Both the position numbers and the translations under genes were made by a program. A stretch of DNA of 64,000 bases from Arcobacter suis CECT 7833 (lineage in GTDB: Bacteria > Campylobacterota > Campylobacteria > Campylobacterales > Arcobacteraceae): the NCBI RefSeq assembly GCF_003544815.1, contig NZ_CP032100.1, positions 434,001 to 498,000 of the forward strand. The letters run 5' to 3'. Below, one piece after another: positions 6,553 to 16,207 of this stretch. How positions within the stretch are numbered: the stretch's first letter is position 1; each line of letters opens with the position of its first letter. A model generated the notes under the pieces. It worked only from the letters and a program-made list of their open reading frames with translations, had not been told where the DNA came from and did no database searches.

Positions 6553-9363
6553 TTACGCTTGATAAATTTTTACCGCACATTTTTTAAAGTCAGTTTGACC
6601 TGATTGTGGGCAAGTCGCATCTAAACAAACTTTATTTATAAATACTTTTTCATCGAACCAAGGAACAAACACTAAACCACGTGATGGTCTATTTCTTCCT
6701 CTTGTTTCAACTCTAGCTTTTACTTTTCCACGTCTTGATTCAACCCAACATAAAGAACCTTGCGTAACTCCATAAGTTTTTGCATCTTCTGGGTGCATAT
6801 AACAAAGTGCTTCTGGAACTGCTCGATATAATTCAGGAACCCTCATAGTCATAGTTCCACTATGCCAATGTTCTAAAACCCTTCCTGTACTTAACCAAAC
6901 TGGATATTCAGTATCTGGAATTTCCGGTGGATCCATGTAAGGACGTGCAAATATTTTTGCTTTATTTTTTAATGATTTTTTAGTTTGGTCTTTAACTCCA
7001 AGTAAATCACCTTGCGCTAACTCTTTTGCTAATGTTCCATAGAATGCAAAATCACTATCTGGACTCTCTTTTTTAGCATAAGGGTCATATTTTGTATTAA
7101 ATCTCCATTGTGTTTCTTTTCCATCAACAACTGGCCATTTAAGTCCTCGCACCTTGTGATAAGTATCAAAGTCAGCTAAATCGTGACCGTGACCTCTACC
7201 AAAGTCAGCATACTCTTCAAATAGATATTTTTGAATAAAGAATCCATAACCTTTGAATACTTTTCCATCACTTCCAACTACTTTTCTAGCATCTCCAAAA
7301 CCTTCACTATTATCGTAACCAGCTTGAACAGGGTCTTTTTGATCTAATTTGTAAGATTGAGCTTTTTTATTTGCAAATAAAATTTCATACATAGTTGTAT
7401 TTTCATTATATCCCATAGCTTTGGCAGCTTCAATTACATCTGGAAGTTTTATTTCACCTTTGCTACTTGCAAGTGTTTGTTCACCCCATAAATCTTTTAC
7501 TGTAAATCTTTTTGAAAGTTCAACCCATTGCCATGTATCAGACATTGCATCTCCAACAGGAACTACTTGTTGTCTCCAAAGTTGTGTTCTTCTTTCAGCA
7601 TTTCCATATCCACCCCATTTTTCATAAATCATGGCAGATGGTAAAATTAAGTCAGATACTTTTGCAGAAATCCCTGGATATCCATCGCTAGTTACGATGA
7701 AGTTGTCCATTTCACGTGCAGCTTTAATCCAATGTGTTGCACTTGCTGTATCTTGATACGGATTACAAACATTTACCCAAGCAAATTTAATATTTCCATC
7801 TTCGATGTCTCTATGAATTTTCATAATATGTTGGTGACCTTTTGGATTTAAAGTACCAGCTGGAATACTCCAAGCTTTTTCAGCTATATCTCTATGTTTT
7901 GGATTATCAACCATCATATCAGCAGGAAGTCTGTGTGTAAATACTCCAACTTCTCTTGCAGTTCCACAAGCACTTGGTTGTCCTGTAAGTGAAAACGCTC
8001 CAGAACCTGGTTTCGCTTGTTTATTTAATAAAAAGTGAACATTATATGAAAGTGTATTTACCCAAGTTCCCCTTGTGTGTTGATTCATTCCCATTGTCCA
8101 GAAAGATACAACTTTTCTATTTTTTTCAATATATAAATCAGCTAAAGTTTGAAGTTTTTTCTTAAATTCTTCAATATTTTCATCAGGATTTCCTTTTGAA
8201 ATTTTTGCTACATAATCAAGTGTATAAGGCTCTAAAGATTTTTTATACTCTTCAAAAGAGATTTCCCAGTGAGCTAAACCTGTATTTTTATTTACCATTT
8301 TATCACCAGCTTTATATCCATAAGGAGCAAGTGCTGGAGCTTCTGTTTCTGAAACTATTTTTTCCATCTCTTTAGAAATAGTTTGCATTTCTAAATCAGA
8401 ATATTTTCCATCTTTGATAGACTTTTCATCACTTCTTCTCATTCCATAACCAATATTTACAGGACTTGCTGCAAATACGATATGTTCTTTTACGAAGTCC
8501 CAATCAATTGATTCTGGATGATTATATACAATTTCTCTAGCAATATAATTCCATAAAGCTAAGTCAGTATTTGGAGTAAATATGATTTCAATATCAGCTA
8601 AATCAGAAGTTCTATGTCTGTAAGTAGAAATATTTATAACTTTTACTTTTTCTGGATCTGATAATTTTCTATCAGTAACCCTTGACCATAAAATTGGGTG
8701 CATTTCAGCCATATTTGAACCCCAAGATACAACTGTATCTGTTAATTCAATATCATCATAACATCCACTTGGTTCATCTATTCCAAAAGTTTGATAAAAG
8801 CCTGTAACAGCTGAAGCCATACAGTGTCTTGCATTTGGATCAATTGCATTTGATCTAAATCCAGCTTTCATCATTTTTTGAGCTGTATAACCTTCCATAA
8901 TTGTATATTGACCTGAAGCAAAAATTCCAATTCCCTCTGGACCTTTTTCTTTTAGAGCAATTCTTATATGTTTTTCCATCTCATCAAAAGCTCTTTTCCA
9001 AGAAACAGGTGCAAAATCAGCTTTTTTATCAAATTCACCTTTTGCATTCATTCTTAATAATGGTTGTTTTAATCTATCTGCACCATACATAATTTTTGCA
9101 TTAAAATAACCCTTAATACAATTAAGACCTCTGTTTACAGGTGCTGCTGGATCACCTTTTACTGCAACGATTTTTCCCTCTTTAGTAGCAAGCATAATCC
9201 CACAACCAGTTCCACAGAAACGACAAGCTGCCTTGTCCCATCTCCAACCACCTTCAGCAACATTTGCTTGTGCTTGTAAATCAGCTGGTACTGTCATACC
9301 AATTGCTGCTGCTGCACTTGCTGCTGCTGAACTTTTGAGGAAGTCTCTTCTTGAAAGCGACAT
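6553..9363 (-). CDS. napA: NapA, catalytic subunit of periplasmic nitrate reductase
   Basis: Reduces nitrate to nitrite in the periplasm using bis-MGD molybdenum cofactor and one [4Fe-4S] cluster. The 936 residues begin with a twin-arginine signal (SRRDFLK). The Fe-S ligands are C47, C50, C54 and C82 (ACRFCGTGC ... LNCIKGY), and the probable Mo ligand is C181 in [10 protein letters not shown]. The C-terminal cofactor-binding domain has [18 protein letters not shown]. The length suits the epsilonproteobacterial form, which is about 100 residues longer than E. coli NapA. The start has AAGGAG 6 bp upstream. First gene of the operon napAGHBFLD-pas, controlled by the palindrome at 9428-9441. Confidence 0.97.
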   Translation of the reverse strand: MSLSRRDFLKSSAAASAAAAIGMTVPADLQAQANVAEGGWRWDKAACRFCGTGCGIMLATKEGKIVAVKGDPAAPVNRGLNCIKGYFNAKIMYGADRLKQPLLRMNAKGEFDKKADFAPVSWKRAFDEMEKHIRIALKEKGPEGIGIFASGQYTIMEGYTAQKMMKAGFRSNAIDPNARHCMASAVTGFYQTFGIDEPSGCYDDIELTDTVVSWGSNMAEMHPILWSRVTDRKLSDPEKVKVINISTYRHRTSDLADIEIIFTPNTDLALWNYIAREIVYNHPESIDWDFVKEHIVFAASPVNIGYGMRRSDEKSIKDGKYSDLEMQTISKEMEKIVSETEAPALAPYGYKAGDKMVNKNTGLAHWEISFEEYKKSLEPYTLDYVAKISKGNPDENIEEFKKKLQTLADLYIEKNRKVVSFWTMGMNQHTRGTWVNTLSYNVHFLLNKQAKPGSGAFSLTGQPSACGTAREVGVFTHRLPADMMVDNPKHRDIAEKAWSIPAGTLNPKGHQHIMKIHRDIEDGNIKFAWVNVCNPYQDTASATHWIKAAREMDNFIVTSDGYPGISAKVSDLILPSAMIYEKWGGYGNAERRTQLWRQQVVPVGDAMSDTWQWVELSKRFTVKDLWGEQTLASSKGEIKLPDVIEAAKAMGYNENTTMYEILFANKKAQSYKLDQKDPVQAGYDNSEGFGDARKVVGSDGKVFKGYGFFIQKYLFEEYADFGRGHGHDLADFDTYHKVRGLKWPVVDGKETQWRFNTKYDPYAKKESPDSDFAFYGTLAKELAQGDLLGVKDQTKKSLKNKAKIFARPYMDPPEIPDTEYPVWLSTGRVLEHWHSGTMTMRVPELYRAVPEALCYMHPEDAKTYGVTQGSLCWVESRRGKVKARVETRGRNRPSRGLVFVPWFDEKVFINKVCLDATCPQSGQTDFKKCAVKIYQA

Positions 9364-9392
9364 GATTTCTCCTTTTTGAAATATAATTCTTT

Positions 9393-9441
9393 ACTCTGAA
9401 TTGTAACTATAAAATAGATATTAAAGATTGACTCATGTCAA
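9393..9441 (-). promoter_or_regulatory. nap promoter with CRP/FNR-type operator at -41.5
   Basis: A perfect inverted repeat TTGAC-TCAT-GTCAA lies at 9428-9441. On the minus strand a TACAAT hexamer reads from 9405 to 9400, predicting a start near 9393. The operator centre (between 9434 and 9435) is then at -41.5. Hexamer-to-operator spacing is identical to the nrfHA promoter, which argues that one regulator drives both. Confidence 0.75.
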
Positions 9442-9489
9442 GTAAATTAAGTTTTAATTAAGATAAAAATTGTCTTCTTTGTTTGTTAA

Positions 9490-9556
9490 AACTAACATTA
9501 GTTAAATACTTACATAATAATTACATAACTTTCAAATATAATTATTTGATATCAAA
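9490..9556 (+). promoter_or_regulatory. dctP promoter region with two palindromes
   Basis: Upstream of dctP are an inverted repeat AACTAA-CA-TTAGTT (9490-9503), a TATAAT hexamer (9537-9542, predicted start about 9549) and a 12-bp perfect palindrome TTTGATATCAAA (9545-9556) covering the predicted start. The first lies near -52 and could bind an activator such as the response regulator at 14063; the second is positioned like a repressor site. This is a reading of the sequence only; AT-rich DNA gives such palindromes by chance now and then. Confidence 0.4.
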
Positions 9557-9574
9557 AATTAAGGAGAGATAGAT

Positions 9575-10567
9575 ATGAAAAAATTAGTTTTAGGAACTAT
9601 TACAGCAGCAATGATTGCAACAGCAGGATTAGCAGCAGATTATACGATGAAAGTAAGTCACGTTGTAAGTGCGAGTACGCCAAAAGGTAAAGCAGCGGAC
9701 TTTTTTGAAAAAAGAGTTGAAGAATTAACAGGTGGAAAAATTGATGTTCAAGTATTCCCAAATTCTCAATTATATGGTGATGGTGAAGAGATGAAAGCAT
9801 TAGTAATGAACAATGTTCAATTAATTATGCCAAGTTTATCAAAGTTTACAAGTGTTGCACCACAAATGCAACTTTTTGATTTACCTTTTATTTTTAGAGA
9901 TAAAACTCACCTTTATAATGTAATGGATGGAGAAGTTGGAGCAGTTTTAAAATCAAAAGTTGATGAAAAAAGACAAATGATTGCACTTGATTATTGGGAT
10001 GCTGGATTTAAACATCTTTCATCTAGTACAAAAGCTTTAGTAAAACCAGAAGATGCAGCTGGAATGAAATTTAGAATTCAAAGTTCAAAAGTTTTAGAAG
10101 CTCAATTTAAATCTGTTGGTGGAAATCCACAAGTTTTACCATTTTCAGAAGTTTACTCAGCACTCCAACAAGGTGTAGTTGATGGAACTGAAAATCCATT
10201 ATCAAACTTCTATACAAAAAAATTCCATGAAGTTCAATCTAGTCTTACTTTAAGTCAACATGGATATTTAGGTTATTTAGTAGTTATGAATGAGCAATTT
10301 TGGAATAAATTACCAAAAGATTTACAAGCAAATGTAGCTCAAGCTATGAAAGAAGCGACAAAACTTGAAAGAGAAGAGTCTATGAAAGAAGATGCTTTGA
10401 TGATGGAATCTTTAACAAAATATGCTAAAGATACGAATAAACTTCAAATTATTGAATTAAATGATGCACAAAAACAAGAATGGAAAAAAGCTATGTCAGT
10501 TATATATCCTCAATTCTATGATGTAATTGGTGAAGATTTAATCAAAAAAGCAATTGATACTAAATAA
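9575..10567 (+). CDS. dctP: TRAP transporter substrate-binding protein DctP
   Basis: Periplasmic solute receptor that captures a carboxylate and delivers it to DctQM. 330 residues: signal peptide (1-20, ending GLAA), then the DctP fold with VSHVVSASTPKGKAADFFEKR near the N-terminus, VFPNSQLYGDGEE, FDLPFIFRDK and the arginine of MKFRIQSS, which in this family pairs with the substrate carboxylate. Close resemblance to C4-dicarboxylate binders suggests succinate, fumarate or malate, but other carboxylates are possible. Strong AAGGAG ribosome site. First gene of dctP-Q-M. Confidence 0.92.
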   Translation: MKKLVLGTITAAMIATAGLAADYTMKVSHVVSASTPKGKAADFFEKRVEELTGGKIDVQVFPNSQLYGDGEEMKALVMNNVQLIMPSLSKFTSVAPQMQLFDLPFIFRDKTHLYNVMDGEVGAVLKSKVDEKRQMIALDYWDAGFKHLSSSTKALVKPEDAAGMKFRIQSSKVLEAQFKSVGGNPQVLPFSEVYSALQQGVVDGTENPLSNFYTKKFHEVQSSLTLSQHGYLGYLVVMNEQFWNKLPKDLQANVAQAMKEATKLEREESMKEDALMMESLTKYAKDTNKLQIIELNDAQKQEWKKAMSVIYPQFYDVIGEDLIKKAIDTK

Positions 10568-10580
10568 TGAAGTTTTTAAT

Positions 10581-11126
10581 ATGAAAAAATTTTTTGAAAT
10601 TATTGATTTAATTGTTGGAACAATTAACCAAACAATGGCAGTCGTAGGACTGTCATTGGGTGTGTTATTGGCTTTTATAAATGTAGTATTAAGATATGGG
10701 TTTGATATGAGTCTTACTTGGGCTGGTGAACTTACAAACTATTTCTTTATTTGGTCTGCACTTTTTGGTGCTGCATACGGTTTTAAACAAGGAGCACATA
10801 TTTCAGTATCTTTAATTATTGAAAGATTCCCTCCCTCTTTTACAAAATTTTTTCTAATTTTTGCAAATTTAATTTCTGTTATATATCTTGGTTTAATGTC
10901 ATATTTTGGATATTATCTGGTAATTATGTTAGTAGATTTTGGAGAAATGAGTGTTGATTTAAATATTCCTATGTGGATTCCTCACGTAGTTCTTCCTATT
11001 GCTTTTGCATTAGCAGCATATAGAACAGCTGAAAAATTAATAGAAGTAATAAAAACAGATTCTAAGGAAATTAAACTATTTAATGAGCATGAAGTTATTA
11101 TAAATGAAATAAAAGGAGAAAAATAA
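10581..11126 (+). CDS. dctQ: TRAP transporter small membrane subunit DctQ
   Basis: 181 residues from ATG 10581. A longer frame from 10554 would overlap dctP and adds a non-hydrophobic leader, so the inner start, 14 bp after the dctP stop, is preferred. Four transmembrane helices and the DctQ signature region (VLRYGFDMSLTWAGELTNYFFIWSALFGAAYGFKQGAHI) are present. It pairs with DctM to form the sodium-driven permease. The charged C-terminus overlaps nothing and dctM starts one base after its stop. Confidence 0.9.
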   Translation: MKKFFEIIDLIVGTINQTMAVVGLSLGVLLAFINVVLRYGFDMSLTWAGELTNYFFIWSALFGAAYGFKQGAHISVSLIIERFPPSFTKFFLIFANLISVIYLGLMSYFGYYLVIMLVDFGEMSVDLNIPMWIPHVVLPIAFALAAYRTAEKLIEVIKTDSKEIKLFNEHEVIINEIKGEK

Positions 11127-11127
11127 T

Positions 11128-12408
11128 ATGGTTATTGCTACTTTATTTATTTTACTTTTTGCCTTAATGATTTTTGGTGTACCTGTTGCTGTTGCTTTAG
11201 GAACTACAACACTTATAACATCATTCTTTTTTACAGATATGGATTTAATGGGAATCCCTTCAAAAGTTTTTGATGGATTAAACAAATATACTCTTATGGC
11301 TATTCCTATGTTTATTCTGGCTGGTTCTTTATTATCAAGAGGTTCTTCTGCATCAAGAATTATTGAATTTGCAAAAACTTTAGTTGGACATCTTCCAGGT
11401 GGACTTCCAATAGCTGCTATTTTAGCATCTATTATTTTTGCTGCTGTTAGTGGTAGTTCTCCAGCTACTGTTGCTGCTATTGGTTCTGTTATGTATGGAG
11501 CAATAAAACAAGCAGGATATAATGAACAGTTTGCCATTGGAACAATTGCAACTTCTGGAACATTAGGTATTTTAATTCCGCCTTCAATTGTATTTATCGT
11601 GTATGGAGTTACTGCTGATCAATCTATTGGAAGACTATTTATGGCAGGGGTAATTCCTGGACTTATGATAGGTATTATGATGATGATTGCAACTTATTTC
11701 TTGGCTAAAAAAAGTGGTTTCAAAGGTGGGCAAAGAGCAACCTTTAAAGAACAATTTACAGCATTTAAAAATGCTTTTTGGGCTTTAATGATTATCGTGA
11801 TAGTTATTGGTGGAATTTATGGAGGTATTTTTACTCCAACAGAAGCCGGAGCATTCAGTGTAATGTATGCTTTTTTTATCTCTATGTTTGTTTATAAAGA
11901 TACAAAATTTAAAGATTTATATAAAATCATTTTGGATTCAGCACAAACAAGTTCGATGATATTCTTTATCATTGCTAATGCTATGTTGTTTGCTCATTTC
12001 TTAACAGATGAACAAATTCCACAACATATAACACAAATGATTTTAGAAGCAAATGTTGGTCCATTAATGTTCTTATTAATCATAAATATTTTACTTTTAT
12101 TTATGGGACAATTTATGGAACCTAGTTCTGTGGTAATGATTACAGTACCACTTTTACTTCCTATTGGAATGGCTTTAGGTATTGACCCAATACATCTAGG
12201 TGTTATAATGGTTGTAAATATGGAAATAGGAATGATAACTCCACCTGTGGGACTTAATCTCTTTGTTGCAAGTGGTATAACGGGACTTAGTTTAAAAGAA
12301 GTTATTGTTGCATCTTTACCGATGACAGGAATATTATTAATTGGATTACTCTTAGTAACTTATATACCAATTATTTCTTTATGGCTTCCAAATTTAATGT
12401 TTGGATAA
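11128..12408 (+). CDS. dctM: TRAP transporter large permease subunit DctM
   Basis: 426 residues, about eleven to twelve hydrophobic helices. Family hallmarks include MAIPMFILAGSLLSRGSSASRI, AAVSGSSPATVAAIGSVMYGAI, GTLGILIPPSIVFIVYG and the C-terminal MEIGMITPPVGLNLFVASG. It is the ion-coupled transport channel of the DctPQM system. It is the last gene of the operon and is followed by a strong hairpin terminator shared with the convergent kinase gene. Confidence 0.95.
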   Translation: MVIATLFILLFALMIFGVPVAVALGTTTLITSFFFTDMDLMGIPSKVFDGLNKYTLMAIPMFILAGSLLSRGSSASRIIEFAKTLVGHLPGGLPIAAILASIIFAAVSGSSPATVAAIGSVMYGAIKQAGYNEQFAIGTIATSGTLGILIPPSIVFIVYGVTADQSIGRLFMAGVIPGLMIGIMMMIATYFLAKKSGFKGGQRATFKEQFTAFKNAFWALMIIVIVIGGIYGGIFTPTEAGAFSVMYAFFISMFVYKDTKFKDLYKIILDSAQTSSMIFFIIANAMLFAHFLTDEQIPQHITQMILEANVGPLMFLLIINILLLFMGQFMEPSSVVMITVPLLLPIGMALGIDPIHLGVIMVVNMEIGMITPPVGLNLFVASGITGLSLKEVIVASLPMTGILLIGLLLVTYIPIISLWLPNLMFG

Positions 12409-12436
12409 AAAGTAAGAGTTTATCTCTTACTTTTTA
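12407..12436. terminator. Bidirectional terminator between dctM and the sensor kinase
   Basis: A perfect 12-bp stem (AAAAAGTAAGAG at 12407-12418 with CTCTTACTTTTT at 12424-12435) and a TTTAT loop give a run of T after the stem on either strand. It sits between the convergent dctM and kinase genes and overlaps the dctM stop codon. Confidence 0.85.
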
Positions 12437-13996
12437 AAAACTATCTTTTGGAATATAAATAGAAAATTGAGCTCCATCATTAATATTTTTAACTCTTAAT
12501 TTGCCTTTCATATTTTTTTCAACTATTATTTTTGACATATAAAGACCTATTCCTGTTCCGTTACTATCTTCTTTTGTTGTGAAATATGGTTCAAATATTT
12601 TACCTTTTGGTTCAACTAAAACTCCTCCTCCATTGTCTTCTATATTTAAAATCACATAATTTTTATCTTCACTTACAGTTATTTTTATTAGTGGATTTTT
12701 TAGATTTTTATCAATTAAAATATCTTTTGCATTACTTAAAATATTAAGAACAACTTGTTTATATTCATTTAAATAAGTTATTATTTTGATATTTTCATCA
12801 ATATTCATTTCAATTTTTATATTGTAATTATCTAAAGTACTTGAAATGATATTCATTACCAATTGTACTTCTTTGAGTAAATTAAATTCTTCTTTTTCTT
12901 TTTTTGGCATAAAGAAATTTCTAAAATCATCTATTGTATGTGACATATATTCTAAAACTCTGTCTGCTTCTTGGGATTTTCTTTGCATTGTTTCACTATC
13001 AAGAGCATTTATACTATATTTAAATTTTATAAACATCAATATAGAAGATAATTCACTTAAAGGCTGTCTCCATTGATGAGCAATGTTTGAAATCATCTCT
13101 CCCAAGGCTATAAACTTTGATTTTTGAACTAATAGTTGTTCTTTTTCTCTATTTTTTTCAATTTCTTCTTTTACCTTTTCTTCTAAAGATTGATTTAATT
13201 CTTCAAGTTCTTTTGCATTTGTTCTTACTTTATTTTCATAACTTTTTAAAATCAAATCAATTCTTTGTGAAATAGCTATTGAAATCAAAATGGCAATTGA
13301 TAAAAACATTAAAAATAATATTATATTTTGAGCAACTTGGTTTTTAACTTTTTTTTGTAAATCTTTTCTTTTTATTTCTATTTCATCTTCAATATCATCT
13401 GTATATATACCCGCAGAAATTATCCAATTCCATTTTTCATAATATTTGAAGTATGAAAGTTTATATTTAGATTCATTCGAGTCAGGTTTTTTATAGGCAT
13501 ATTGGGTATATGATTCTCCTGTTTCCCTTATATCTTTCAAAAAATCTTCCCTAAATCTTTTCCCATCAGTATCTTCATATTTAGTTGATATTAATTGTCC
13601 AACTAAATCTGGTCTATTAGGATTTACAACAAGTTTTGCAAAATCATCACCACCTTGCATATTTTTAACTTCATATACAAAAAAATAGTTACTCTTTTTT
13701 TCTTCAAAAGTTATATTATTTAATAGTTTTATTGCATCCGCTTTTAATTGTTCATCATTTAAGTTTGATTTATTAATATTGTAGTTTAGTATATCAAAGA
13801 CTGTAGTTATCTCTTTTTTCAAAGTTTTCTTTTTGTTCAAATAATATTCTTGAACAAATTTATCCATTTCTATTTCAAAATCAGCATAAGTATTTTTTAC
13901 ATAAAAATAAGATATTGCAAATATCATTGAAGACATTATTATTATAAATGTAAATATTATACTTTTTGATAAATTGTTTTCCATTGTTAAATTCAA
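12434..13996 (-). CDS. Cache-domain sensor histidine kinase, probably controlling the TRAP transporter
   Basis: 520 residues. Two transmembrane helices (about 11-31 and 223-243) flank a periplasmic single Cache domain with KSNYFFVYEV ... EKWNWIISAGIYTDD. A coiled coil follows, then the HisKA helix with phospho-acceptor His307 (NIAHQWRQPL), and an ATPase domain with N, G1 (NIEDNGGG) and G2 (GTGIGLYMSK) boxes. Start is TTG 13996, supported by AAAGG 6 bp upstream; the ATG 12 bp later has no such site. It is divergent from the regulator at 14063 and convergent with dctM, as for DctB/DctS-type carboxylate sensors. The ligand is inferred, not shown. Confidence 0.88.
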   Translation of the reverse strand: MNLTMENNLSKSIIFTFIIIMSSMIFAISYFYVKNTYADFEIEMDKFVQEYYLNKKKTLKKEITTVFDILNYNINKSNLNDEQLKADAIKLLNNITFEEKKSNYFFVYEVKNMQGGDDFAKLVVNPNRPDLVGQLISTKYEDTDGKRFREDFLKDIRETGESYTQYAYKKPDSNESKYKLSYFKYYEKWNWIISAGIYTDDIEDEIEIKRKDLQKKVKNQVAQNIILFLMFLSIAILISIAISQRIDLILKSYENKVRTNAKELEELNQSLEEKVKEEIEKNREKEQLLVQKSKFIALGEMISNIAHQWRQPLSELSSILMFIKFKYSINALDSETMQRKSQEADRVLEYMSHTIDDFRNFFMPKKEKEEFNLLKEVQLVMNIISSTLDNYNIKIEMNIDENIKIITYLNEYKQVVLNILSNAKDILIDKNLKNPLIKITVSEDKNYVILNIEDNGGGVLVEPKGKIFEPYFTTKEDSNGTGIGLYMSKIIVEKNMKGKLRVKNINDGAQFSIYIPKDSF

Positions 13997-14062
13997 AATA
14001 AACCTTTAATTAGCATTAATTCGCTATGATAACATATGTTTTCTAATAAGGATTTTTATAAT

Positions 14063-14752
14063 ATGCAAAAAAATTTTATAAATAAACTTAGTGCTTTTTG
14101 TGTTCTTTATGTTGAAGATGAAGATGGTATTAGAAATAATATAGAAGAAATATTAAAACATCTTTTCAGAGAAGTATTAAGTGCTAAAGATGCTAGTGAA
14201 GCATATATTAAATATATACAAAATAAACCAGATTTAATAATAACTGATATAAAAATGGGAAATGAAACAGGAATTGATTTACTCAAAAGAATTAGAGAAA
14301 CAGATTCAAAAACAAGAATTATTATAACTTCAGCACATACAGATTTGAATTATTTGTTAGAAGCTACTGAATTACATCTTATTAAATATATTGTAAAACC
14401 AATAACAAATGATAAACTTATGGAAGCATTAGAAGGATTTGTAAAGTCTTACGATGAAAATAAAATATATAATCTTGATCAAAATTGGGTTTTTGACTCG
14501 AGTAAATCTACTATTTCAAATGGAAATGAAGCTTTTATTCTTACAAAAAAAGAATCAACTTTTCTAAAATTACTTATTACTAAAAATAGAATAATTACTT
14601 ATGAAGAACTTGAAAACGCTGTTTGGGATGATGATTCTATTATGACATCAAATGCAATGAGATTATTTATTAAAAATTTGAGAAAAAAATTACCTGAGAA
14701 TTTCTTAAAGAATATGCAAGGAATAGGTTATTATTACAATATGAAAGGATAA
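14063..14752 (+). CDS. OmpR-family response regulator, partner of the Cache kinase
   Basis: 229 residues from ATG 14063, which has AAGGA 10 bp upstream. The ATG at 14036 coincides with the predicted transcription start of a TATGAT hexamer (14025-14030), so it is unlikely to be used. The receiver domain has the acidic pair (VEDED), phospho-acceptor Asp62 (ITDIKMG) and Lys in IVKPI. The C-terminal winged helix (about 140-229) ends with MQGIGYYYNMKG. The kinase gene starts only 66 bp away in the opposite direction. Likely target: the dctPQM promoter. Confidence 0.88.
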   Translation: MQKNFINKLSAFCVLYVEDEDGIRNNIEEILKHLFREVLSAKDASEAYIKYIQNKPDLIITDIKMGNETGIDLLKRIRETDSKTRIIITSAHTDLNYLLEATELHLIKYIVKPITNDKLMEALEGFVKSYDENKIYNLDQNWVFDSSKSTISNGNEAFILTKKESTFLKLLITKNRIITYEELENAVWDDDSIMTSNAMRLFIKNLRKKLPENFLKNMQGIGYYYNMKG

Positions 14753-14785
14753 GAACACTTAATTTTAAGTGTTCTTGTTTTTTAT
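14751..14785 (+). terminator. Terminator after the response regulator
   Basis: Perfect stem AAGAACACTTAA / TTAAGTGTTCTT (14751-14762 and 14765-14776), followed by GTTTTTTAT. It starts inside the stop codon of the regulator gene and separates it from the convergent RraA-like gene. Confidence 0.88.
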
Positions 14786-15264
14786 AGTAATTTATTTTTT
14801 GAAACAATAACGCCATCGTTATCAGCGTAAACATAATCTCCAGTATTAAAAGTTACACCTTCAAAGTTTAATTCTATATCTCTTTGTGATTGTGTTTTTT
14901 CAAAATTTCTAAGAGGGCAAGTTCCTATTGCTAAAAGCCCAACTTCAATATTTTTTGTTTCATCTATATCTCTTACATAACCATTTAAAATAATTGCTTG
15001 CCAATTATTTTTTTTAGCAAATGCCATTAATTTGTCTCCAACAACTCCAAAAAATTCCTGTGAATTGTCAACTACTACAATTTTCCCTTCACCATTTTCA
15101 TCTCTTAACATTTCTAATAAACGCCAGTTACTTTTATCAAGTTTTACAGTTACTATTTGTCCTGAAAATTTTTTTAATCCACCATAATTTTTAAATTTTG
15201 CAGATAAAACTTCTATTTTTTTTTCTTTATTATCATCGCATAAATCTGCTGTTTGTATATTCAT
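14782..15264 (-). CDS. RraA-family protein
   Basis: 160 residues with the RraA fold: TADLCDD at the N-terminus, FSGQIVTVK, GEGKIVVVDN, the glycine-rich VGDKLMAFAKKNNWQAIILNGYVRDIDE and the C-terminal GDYVYADNDGVIVSK. The family includes RNase E regulators and divalent-metal 4-hydroxy-4-methyl-2-oxoglutarate/oxaloacetate aldolases; the GD and R-D residues of the aldolase site (GDKL, GYVRD) are kept, so an aldolase or oxaloacetate decarboxylase activity is plausible. Epsilonproteobacteria generally lack an E. coli-type RNase E, which makes the RNase role less likely. Single gene, own promoter. Confidence 0.85.
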   Translation of the reverse strand: MNIQTADLCDDNKEKKIEVLSAKFKNYGGLKKFSGQIVTVKLDKSNWRLLEMLRDENGEGKIVVVDNSQEFFGVVGDKLMAFAKKNNWQAIILNGYVRDIDETKNIEVGLLAIGTCPLRNFEKTQSQRDIELNFEGVTFNTGDYVYADNDGVIVSKNKLL

Positions 15265-15416
15265 TTTACTTCCTTCTTCCTAGATAGTTATAAAGACTAT
15301 AGTAATAAAAAGAAATGTATAAAAAGTGTATAAATTAAAAAAACATTAAAAAAAAATATTAATTTTATAAAATAAGTAAAAAAGTAACATTGGAGTATTT
15401 AAATAAAAAGTTAATT

Positions 15417-16148
15417 CTAATCAAACCACCTAATTTGCTCTCTTAATGTCACAACTTCACCAATTATTATCATAGCTGGTGTTGGAAGATTTTTTGATTT
15501 GTTTGTTATATCTTCTAAAGTTCCAACTACTACTTCTTGCTCTTTTGTTGTTCCTTTTGAAATAACTGCACATGGATAATCTTTTCTTTTGCCTAAAGCT
15601 ATTAATTTTGAAGAAATTAACTCAATATTGTGATAACCCATTAAAAAAACAATTGTTTCATCATTTAAAAATGTTTCCCATTCAATTTGAGAAATTTTCT
15701 TTTTTGGATTTTCATGACCAGTTACAACTCTAAAAGATGTTGTTATTCCTCTATGGGTTACTGGAATTCCTGCGTATGCTGGAACTGCAATTGCTGAAGT
15801 GATTCCCGGGATTATTTCAAATTTAATATTTCGTTCATAAAGATAAAGAGCTTCTTCTCCACCACGACCAAAAACAAAAGGATCACCACCTTTTAGTCTT
15901 ACTACATTTTCATATTTTAAAGAAGCTTGATAAATTAATTCATTTATCGCTTCTTGAGGAAGAGTATGTTTTTTATCTTCTTTTCCAACATAAATTAAAT
16001 CACATGATTCTTTTGCTAATTCTAAAATTTCTGGATTTACTAATCTATCATAGATTAGAACATCTGCATTTTGTATTACTCGAACTGCTTTTAATGTTAG
16101 AAGTTCTACATCTCCAGGTCCTGCGCCTGTTAGGTATACTTTTGGCAT
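15417..16148 (-). CDS. cobA: Uroporphyrinogen-III C-methyltransferase
   Basis: Transfers two methyl groups from S-adenosylmethionine to uroporphyrinogen III to give precorrin-2, the branch point to siroheme, cobalamin and heme d1. 243 residues with the family motifs VYLTGAGPGDVELLTLKA, LKGGDPFVFGRGGEE, EIIPGITSAIAVPAYAGIPVTHR and the C-terminal TPAMIIIGEVV. There is no fused CysG oxidase/ferrochelatase domain. It could be named sumT, cobA or nirE; which product it serves cannot be told from this window. It lies 59 bp beyond the end of the sensor gene at 16208 on the same strand. Confidence 0.92.
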   Translation of the reverse strand: MPKVYLTGAGPGDVELLTLKAVRVIQNADVLIYDRLVNPEILELAKESCDLIYVGKEDKKHTLPQEAINELIYQASLKYENVVRLKGGDPFVFGRGGEEALYLYERNIKFEIIPGITSAIAVPAYAGIPVTHRGITTSFRVVTGHENPKKKISQIEWETFLNDETIVFLMGYHNIELISSKLIALGKRKDYPCAVISKGTTKEQEVVVGTLEDITNKSKNLPTPAMIIIGEVVTLREQIRWFD

Positions 16149-16207
16149 ATTATTATTTTACCTTATAAGAATAATTTTTTTGAATTATAGTAAAAAATCA
16201 ATATAAA

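Noticed and set aside
9545-9556. FNR site in the dctP promoter (TTTGATATCAAA)
   Set aside because: The half sites touch with no 4-bp spacer, so it does not fit an FNR/CRP dimer site even though the half sites look alike.
11076-11537. 153-residue minus-strand frame
   Set aside because: Lies opposite the well-supported dctQ/dctM genes and has no recognisable motif.
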